This document shows, in pieces, positions 58,610 to 64,000 of a stretch of DNA of 64,000 nucleotides (position 1 is the first letter of the stretch; each line of letters begins with the position of its first letter). Below the pieces are notes generated by a model, which saw only the letters and a program-made list of their open reading frames with translations, searched no databases and was not told where the DNA came from. The stretch comes from Strongylocentrotus droebachiensis (lineage: Eukaryota; Echinodermata; Echinoidea; Camarodonta; Strongylocentrotidae), in assembly GCA_035222895.1 (NCBI GenBank), contig JAVYIG010001030.1, positions 62,001-126,000 of the forward strand, written 5' to 3'. The position numbers and the translations under genes are program-made.

Positions 58610-59289
58610 TTACAAGCAACTCCCGAAACCAAACTTTCTTTCAAAGTCGCGGACCCCCATACCGCCACTGCTAAGGCTGTTTTTGATCTGGTTTGTGATT
58701 GAGTTCAGCTTGAACTCGGGTATGGTGATGCCTGCCCCTAGTGATACCTTGAAATAAGAATGAATATACAACATGAGTTTTAAAAAGAGGGACTTTACAA
58801 ATCGATATATCAGCTTACGACTTTCAAATACTGACCCCTTATCAAAAGCATGTTAGAAGCATTCATACTGTATTGGAGCGCTTTGAGCACCTGTCAAGGT
58901 GGATATGTGCGCTATATAACCATCCAATATTATATTATTATACTTTTCTAATTGTCAAAGTCCTTCTAACTTGTCAAAAGCAGAAATTGATCGTCATTGA
59001 GAATGTTCAGTTTTGATTACCTGTCTGATGTCATGATGCCTGATCGATTTGTCCTGGGGCATGTATCTAGAAGTGATGACATTCTGCAGACGTCCATTGG
59101 CTACATCAATAAGCCTCTGTTGGTAATAGTCCTGCAGAAAGGTTGACATATAGTCTGCCAGCTGAGGAACACTGAAGGCCTTGGTTCGTTCGAGGATCTT
59201 GTCCTTCAGAACTTCAGAGCTCCAACCTCTGGCATAGAGCCCACATGCTCTTCCTCTTCATGTATGACCACATGTACTTCTTGAATTTC
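58610..59289 (-). pseudogene. Two-exon coding remnant with a frameshift
   Basis: Exon A (59289-59021) begins after CTTTGCAACAG and reads EIQEVHVVIHEEEEHVG, then must shift frame to GWSSEVLKDKILERTKAFS and LADYMSTFLQDYYQQRLID, ending at CAG|GTAATC. Exon B (58747-58610) joins in frame: VSLGAGITIPEFKLNSITNQ ... DFERKFGFGSCL, then a stop. The frame change near 59225-59245 suggests a pseudogene or a sequence error. The family is unknown to me. Confidence 0.5.
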
Positions 59290-59905
59290 CTGTTGCAAAG
59301 TAAATTACAATAGCATTAACAAAATCAAAATTCAATATGCACAGTTGCAGTCTTGACTTATTTCAATTTCACAATCACATTCACACTTTCTTCATGTCTT
59401 CAGACCAGTTTCAATTCATGACAAATGACTTAGCCAGCACGCAGCGCCAGGCAGTCTGTGCATCTGTACAATGAATGATAACTGAACATCTATCAGGTCA
59501 TCGCTTTCTACACTGTCAAAGTTTTTGAGTGCAGTCATAATAATAAATAATAAAAACGGTGCTTATAAAGCGCTTACCAACAAAGTCTCTGAGCGCTATA
59601 ACACACAAAATACAATGATAAACAATTACATATTAAACAAAACAAAAAATTACAAATATACCTACAAATTACAATACATATGGAATATACATCAATGTAA
59701 ACACTCAACAGAGTAAGTTAATCATCAAAAGCAATTTTTAATAAATGTGTCTTGATGAGATTTCTTTCGCTTTCTGCCAAGTACAGTAGGAATGTTGGAA
59801 TAAGTGAATGGTGAACTTTACTCATAGTTGTGTCTTGGGTTTGGTTTCCCTTGCATTCTCACATTTGTCTTTCACTTTCCTTTTTTTCTTTACAGGCTCA
59901 TCTTC

Positions 59906-60271
59906 TTACAACACCTCATTTTCTTCCGACACCTCATCTTCTTCAAACTCCTCATTTTCCTCCACTATGTCCCTTTCATCTTCCTCCATTGGTTGCGATG
60001 GGGTGCTGCTCTTTAAGATACAACTAAAGTCCACATCTCCCAAGCGTTTCCCAACAAACTGTTTGACAACCTTCATATCTTGCACAAGCAAGATTTTACC
60101 TATGTGAACTTGTTCGATAAAACCACTCATTGAAAGGTAATGCTGCTTATGTACACTTTGAGTATGCCCCAGGTACCTGTACACCCAGTCTAGCTGTGTG
60201 TCATCCAATGACAGTGCTTGGGTCAAATCGTTGGCCCTCTCCTTGGTCTCTTCACAGGGTACACTTGAACA
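59906..60271 (-). pseudogene. Tyrosine-recombinase-like C-terminus (Crypton-type?), interrupted
   Basis: After an acceptor (TTCGACTACAG) the frame carries KERANDLTQ, LDWVYRYLGHTQSVHKQHY and IEQVHIGKILLVQDM, then an acidic tail. The LGHxxxxHxxxY arrangement fits the last active-site box of tyrosine recombinases seen in many repetitive animal ORFs. A TAA at about 59903 separates it from a KKKRKVKDK basic stretch in the same frame. The start of the exon (MFKCTL) hits TGA in its own frame, whereas the paralogous exon at 62978 is open there. Confidence 0.5.
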
Positions 60272-60354
60272 TCTGTAGTCGAAATATTGGAATAAAAGGA
60301 ACATTGCACGTACATGTATTAGTAGCTGCCTAACTCCTGATACCTGTGTGGAGG

Positions 60355-60640
60355 TATCCTTACTCTACCAGGAATTTGCCGGCAACGCAGAAACTTCACA
60401 TGAATAGGCTTCGGTCTTGAACCTGTGAATGACGTCATCTTCTTTGTTGGCGTGCGATGCGCTTGCTCTATCTCCATTGATTGTGGAATAGTCAATCCAT
60501 CAGATCTGCACCCTTGATGGCAGATGAGATGAAGAAAGAACTAGCTGTTGGTATGACTGTGGCTCTGGCCTCCCTTTATTGTGCATGCACACATTTTTAA
60601 CCCTTGATAGGACGTTCCTCTCCTCTTCCTCAGTCATCAC
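60355..60640 (-). pseudogene. LINE-ORF1-like and adjacent exon remnants
   Basis: An acceptor at 60641-60643 opens a 46-codon frame beginning VMTEEEERNVLSRVKNVCMH, ending at TGA (60500-60502). In another frame from 60477, MEIEQAHRTPTKK followed by SRPKPIHVKFLR matches the IExAHRxxxxRPRPIxVKFL motif of the RNA-binding domain of LINE ORF1 proteins. Confidence 0.5.
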
Positions 60641-61224
60641 CTGAAAATGTGGGATTATACTGAGTGGCACCTCTCTTCTTTTTCATCATAAAATACCCTA
60701 GTAGAAATATTTCTCTTTATACACCGATACGGGCGAATTTTCATGGATGTGAGCCCTCTACGTTTATCATTACACGCTGGGGGGCTTCTATCAGCTTGCG
60801 CTTTCATCTTGCATGCAACGATCATTGCTTTCTCACAGACAAACCACTTATTATTCCTTGTCGCTTTCGGACATTTCAACTTCATTTTGTCTAAATTTAT
60901 TTCATTTACGATGGATGAATGGGTAGATGATGTCCGTCATTGGCGAGTTTTGCGTGCGTTTTCGGCAATCGAAGTTTGGGAGACGCCGTTGTAACGGTGT
61001 CCCACATATTCATTATCGTGTATGTTAACATGCAGATGATTTTATTGAATTGAAGAGAGTGAGAGACGGAATGATTTAGAGTTAGAATATAAATAATTCA
61101 AGGAATTTTAGCTAGCTGGAGCAGAGTTGTGAGTTCGATCTTACGGTACGGAGGCACTCTCACTACACCGCCAGTAGATGCGGGCCTAAGTACGAACGAG
61201 CTCTCGCTCATTCAACTTTCCCAT

Positions 61225-61842
61225 TCAGGTGCTATCCAGAAGCCCCCCAGCTGCCTCCCAACTGTAGCGCCACTTACGGCGGCTTGCGTGGAAGGTCGCC
61301 CAAAGTGTATTTGTGTATACCGCTGATGCCGGAAACGGTCGATGAACTGCTTTTGTTGTTGGATCGACGAATCCCTTCGATTCGTATACCAGTGTCATCT
61401 GAAAACACATGGAGTCAAGTAGCCCCAGTATCATCTGTCTACTCTTCTCCACCCCACGCGTCCTCCTTTTACAGTGCTTGGCCAGCTCACTGCTTGTTAT
61501 ACCAGCTGAGATCTGTGCCTCTGTTGGCTCGCGACCACCTCTCTTCCTCATCTCTCTCCTTATCACTTCCCGCAGCTCGCTGACATCCCCTGCGTCCCAC
61601 TCAAAGACGCAGCTGGACAGCTTTGAGAGAAACGTGCCGAAGAGAGGATGGTGCTCCGTAGTGAGACCTGCAACCAATCTTCTCATAAAGTGGAATATGT
61701 CCAACCTTACTGCATGTCCATGGACGAAACAGTGCAAGAACATGAAGGTTGCCTGTGAAGCAGTGAGAAATAAGTGTACAGAGTGATTTATATTATTTGA
61801 TGATGTGGTGGTGGTGTGATTATGAATCCAGTGAAGGCTCAC
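61225..61842 (-). CDS. Transposase-derived ORF (HFMRRL...HCKRRTRG family)
   Basis: 205 codons, open. Contains LDIFHFMRRLVAGLTTEHH, LSSCVFEWDAGDVSELR and ELAKHCKRRTRGVE. These blocks resemble a large family of repetitive, transposase-derived proteins found in fish and invertebrates, though I cannot name the superfamily with confidence. An in-frame acceptor-like TGTTTTCAG at about 61411 precedes MTLVYESKGFVDPTTK, a segment repeated in degraded form near 63480-63535. The flanking protein regions are missing, so it is a fragment. Confidence 0.5.
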   Translation of the reverse strand: MSLHWIHNHTTTTSSNNINHSVHLFLTASQATFMFLHCFVHGHAVRLDIFHFMRRLVAGLTTEHHPLFGTFLSKLSSCVFEWDAGDVSELREVIRREMRKRGGREPTEAQISAGITSSELAKHCKRRTRGVEKSRQMILGLLDSMCFQMTLVYESKGFVDPTTKAVHRPFPASAVYTNTLWATFHASRRKWRYSWEAAGGLLDST

Positions 61843-61956
61843 CTGGGTTGGATAGGTGCTAATCTCCTCATTAAGTGGAATATGTCCAACCTTACTGAAT
61901 GGCTACTAAGAATGACTTGCATTACATTATACCCCCTAACTATTATAGGCGAAACT

Positions 61957-62301
61957 CTAATGGATGTATCGACTATTCATCTTTATTATTGCAAGTTTGT
62001 TTAGGTGTTCTGGGTTGAGGGCACATCGTTTTTTGGTAAGGATGTTACCGGCCATCGAGAACATGTGTTCTGATGTGATGCTGGCCATCAGGCAGGTTTG
62101 GAACGCCAATGCCACTTTTGAAATTAATGGAAATGCGTTACCATGCTCTTTGAAATATTGAAGCACTGCTTTCTGGCTACTCGCTGTGGCAATGTTCGGT
62201 TGATCTAAATAGCGCTGGAGTTCTCGGGAAGCTGAATCGTGGAGAGTTTCTTGATGGTTCTCAATTGCATGGTTCTCTTCTTCACACAAATCGGCCATCA
62301 T
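61957..62301 (-). pseudogene. hAT transposase C-terminal (dimerisation) domain
   Basis: The frame contains ELQRYLDQPNI, VLQYFKEHGNAFPLISKVAL, TSEHMFSMAGNILTKKR and LNPEHLNKLAIIK. The W/Y-KEHxxxFPxLxxxA ... S-E-x-x-FS-x-AGxxxxxKRxxLxPE signature is the hAT dimerisation domain. It ends naturally, but the catalytic core is absent directly upstream. Confidence 0.85.
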
Positions 62302-62427
62302 GTAATGCGGATTCCAGGATGGATTCTACCTCTTAATGATCCGTAAGGCCTCCGTGATGCTTGCTGTTGTCTCATCCTGCATGGATTCTGGTGTACAAAT
62401 AACAGTCTGTTGGCTACTGTTCTTTGT

Positions 62428-62616
62428 CTAGGATGGTAGTCGGTGGTAATGAATGAGATAATGCAGTTTGCATGGGAAATTATCAGACAATTGAGAAAAT
62501 AACTCATTGAGATCCATGACAACTCGTTGCAAGTAGTTCACTACCCCAGTGAAACCGAAAGCATTAAATTTCAGACAATATGAACCTTTCCTGTGCCAAT
62601 TCAGGATAAAAATCAA
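62428..62616 (-). pseudogene. Transposon protein fragment (CKLHYLIHYHRLP)
   Basis: The frame reads VNYLQRVVMDLNELFSQLSD then PCKLHYLIHYHRLPS and stops. The same arrangement (ELFxxLxxNxxPKxHYLIHYPRLI) is a conserved block in a repetitive family of animal transposon proteins. Here only this block survives. Confidence 0.45.
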
Positions 62617-62642
62617 GGCTCATGTTTTGAGTATGATTCTGC

Positions 62643-63191
62643 CTACCCCCATGATATGAACGATGTCGATGATGTTTGCCTAGACGTCATTTTCTCATTT
62701 CTTTCCGTTGTCTTCTGCAGTTTCTCCTTTCTTCTTTTCTTGTGTTTCTTCTTCTCAAGATAGCGTCGGGAGGCCAGTTTAAAGTCGAGGTACTTCGCCT
62801 CCCCTCGATGACTCGGGTGACTCCGCTCGTAGTGTCGTGCCACCTCCGGCCACCCCAGTGTTTCTAAATTGCAGTGTGTGCAACTTAATGTCAGTTCCGT
62901 TTTGTGGTTCAGGGCCATGTGGGTGTCCAGGTCGTTGGCCCTCTCTTTTGGAGTACTGCACAGGGTACAATTGAACATCTGTAGTAGAAATATTGGAATA
63001 AAAGAAACATTGCACGCAGCCTTTAACGCTGGTAATTGTCCATTTCGCTGGTCCCTTTCCCTCTTGGGCAAGTCATCTGCGATGAAAATCTCGTCGCTGT
63101 TTCCCTTCAGATTTTTGGCATGTGCTTGAATTGAGACTTTATCGGCGTAGCGTAGGTAGCGTACTTTAATTGGGCCTGTCCCAGCTTTCAT
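62643..63191 (-). CDS. LINE-ORF1-like segment plus two C2H2 fingers
   Basis: The first part (VRYLRYADKVSIQAHAKNLK ... FIADDLPKRERDQRNGQLP ... LKAA) resembles the LINE ORF1 RNA-binding C-terminus. An acceptor (TTCTACTACAG) at 62979-62981 then gives an alternative start MFNCTLCSTPKERANDLDTH, one finger of the C-x2-C type, followed by SCTHCNLE...ARHYERSH as a second finger and a Lys/Arg-rich tail (KKKHKKRRKEK) that could act as a nuclear signal. It is paralogous to 59906-60271 over KERANDL. Reading through the acceptor in one ORF may be accidental. Confidence 0.5.
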   Translation of the reverse strand: MKAGTGPIKVRYLRYADKVSIQAHAKNLKGNSDEIFIADDLPKRERDQRNGQLPALKAACNVSFIPIFLLQMFNCTLCSTPKERANDLDTHMALNHKTELTLSCTHCNLETLGWPEVARHYERSHPSHRGEAKYLDFKLASRRYLEKKKHKKRRKEKLQKTTERNEKMTSRQTSSTSFISWG

Positions 63192-63349
63192 AGCTTTGAC
63201 TCGTATGCTTTTTGATGTTCAATTTGTCTTGCCCTCTCAGACGAGATTTTCAACTTTTCAATGTACAGTTCCCTCAACCTCTTTTCCACGTCTTCCTCTT
63301 GACCTTTTCCTTTCGCTTTCACACCAAAAAACACGAGATTTTCTCTGGC

Positions 63350-63560
63350 AGTAGCTGCTTTACTCCTGATACCTCTTTGGAGGTATCCTTACTGGGGGCG
63401 CCCTCTCTCATGTTTCATCATAAAACACATAGAAATATTTTTCCTTGTAAATTTTGATTGCGGCATTTGTCCATAAACTGTTTTCGCGTTGTTGGATTGA
63501 CGAATCCCATCCATTCTCATACCAGTGTCATCTGAAACACAAATAGAAAAGAACATAATT
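63350..63560. repeat. Degraded second copy of the 60.3-61.4 kb block
   Basis: GATACCTCTTTGGAGGTATC at 63368 matches 60340. TTTCATCATAAAA, GAAATATTT and TTGTTGGATTGACGAATCCC, ATACCAGTGTCATCTGAAA match 60679, 60703, 61357 and 61387. The intervening sequence of about 650 bp is missing. Confidence 0.7.
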
Positions 63561-63820
63561 ACTGACCTTGCAGTCCGCAGTTAATCTGCTGTCCTCTCCA
63601 CTGAGCATACCTTTAACAGCTAAGGTCATAATGTCAATTATGAGGAAAACGATTTGAGGACTTCTTACCTCCTGGATATTCACTGCTCTTTGTCCTCGCT
63701 TTCGCTGGACGTCTATCCCTAAAGCAGATCCAACCATTATCCATAGTGTCGTGACCTTTTCGACTAGCATTTTCACGCTTTCTCTTCTGGCCACACATCA
63801 GTAATGTAGATATGGTAAAT

Positions 63821-64000
63821 TTCCTACCATTTCTTGGTTTTGTGACGTACCAATGGAACGTCGCATACATGAACTCGCTGCTTAGTCCTCCCCTACATAT
63901 CAGTGGTGACACTAAAAGGACCGATTGCTCTCCGAATGTCATCTTTCAGTGTCATCTTCACCTCCTGAAAGATGGCAGGTATAATGGTCTTGGAGAACAC
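63821..64000 (-). pseudogene. hAT transposase catalytic-region remnant, stopped (runs off window)
   Basis: From the window edge the minus strand reads VFSKTIIPAIFQEVKMTLKD, then GPFSVTTDM and TAG at 63892-63894, where hAT transposases have Trp (TTDMW, containing the first catalytic Asp). After that the homology continues in another frame (FMYATFHWYV). The stop and the frame change show it is inactive. It may be the missing N-terminal part of the domain at 61957-62301, split by later insertions. Confidence 0.7.

Overview
This is eukaryotic, metazoan DNA. It is AT-rich, with long intergenic and intronic stretches, spliceosomal introns, microsatellites, poly-C/poly-G tracts and many short inverted-repeat transposons. 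I infer a marine deuterostome, most likely an echinoderm such as a sea urchin. That rests on general texture (dense MITEs, frequent TACCGGTA and TACATGTA words, a compact 12-exon MOCS3) and not on a diagnostic marker, so the species call is weak.

Layout. At 0-7.3 kb I see no gene, only microsatellites and MITEs. At 7.4-9.1 kb on the minus strand lies one large exon of a Ser/Pro-rich, probably disordered protein that I cannot name. From 9.1 to 46 kb I find no convincing gene. That stretch holds tandem repeats, at least six groups of short elements (most bounded by TTAA), a 1.67-kb hAT-like foldback element inserted in a satellite array, and several hairpins, including a perfect 66-bp palindrome. 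From 46.1 to 56.0 kb on the plus strand is a complete, intact MOCS3/UBA4 gene: 12 coding exons and 455 residues, with an E1-like adenylyltransferase followed by a rhodanese domain. From 56.8 to 64 kb there is a mosaic of degenerate transposon coding sequence, mostly minus strand: a LINE reverse-transcriptase scrap, LINE-ORF1-like pieces, C2H2 fingers, a tyrosine-recombinase-like C-terminus, hAT transposase N- and C-terminal parts, and other transposase-associated domains. Stops and frameshifts show most are dead.

The most interesting signal is in MOCS3. Three of its eleven introns carry U12-type (minor spliceosome) signals. One is an AT-AC intron with near-ideal donor and branch site; two are GT-AG. 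All three are supported by exact reading-frame and protein continuity. The same gene also carries two partial copies of its own exons in neighbouring introns: the start of exon 7 just downstream of exon 7, and a diverged middle of exon 9 just upstream of exon 9. A short TTAA element begins 7 nt after the exon 6 boundary. MOCS3 activates the sulfur carriers MOCS2A and URM1, so splicing of minor introns would gate molybdenum-cofactor synthesis and tRNA wobble-uridine thiolation here. That functional link is inference.
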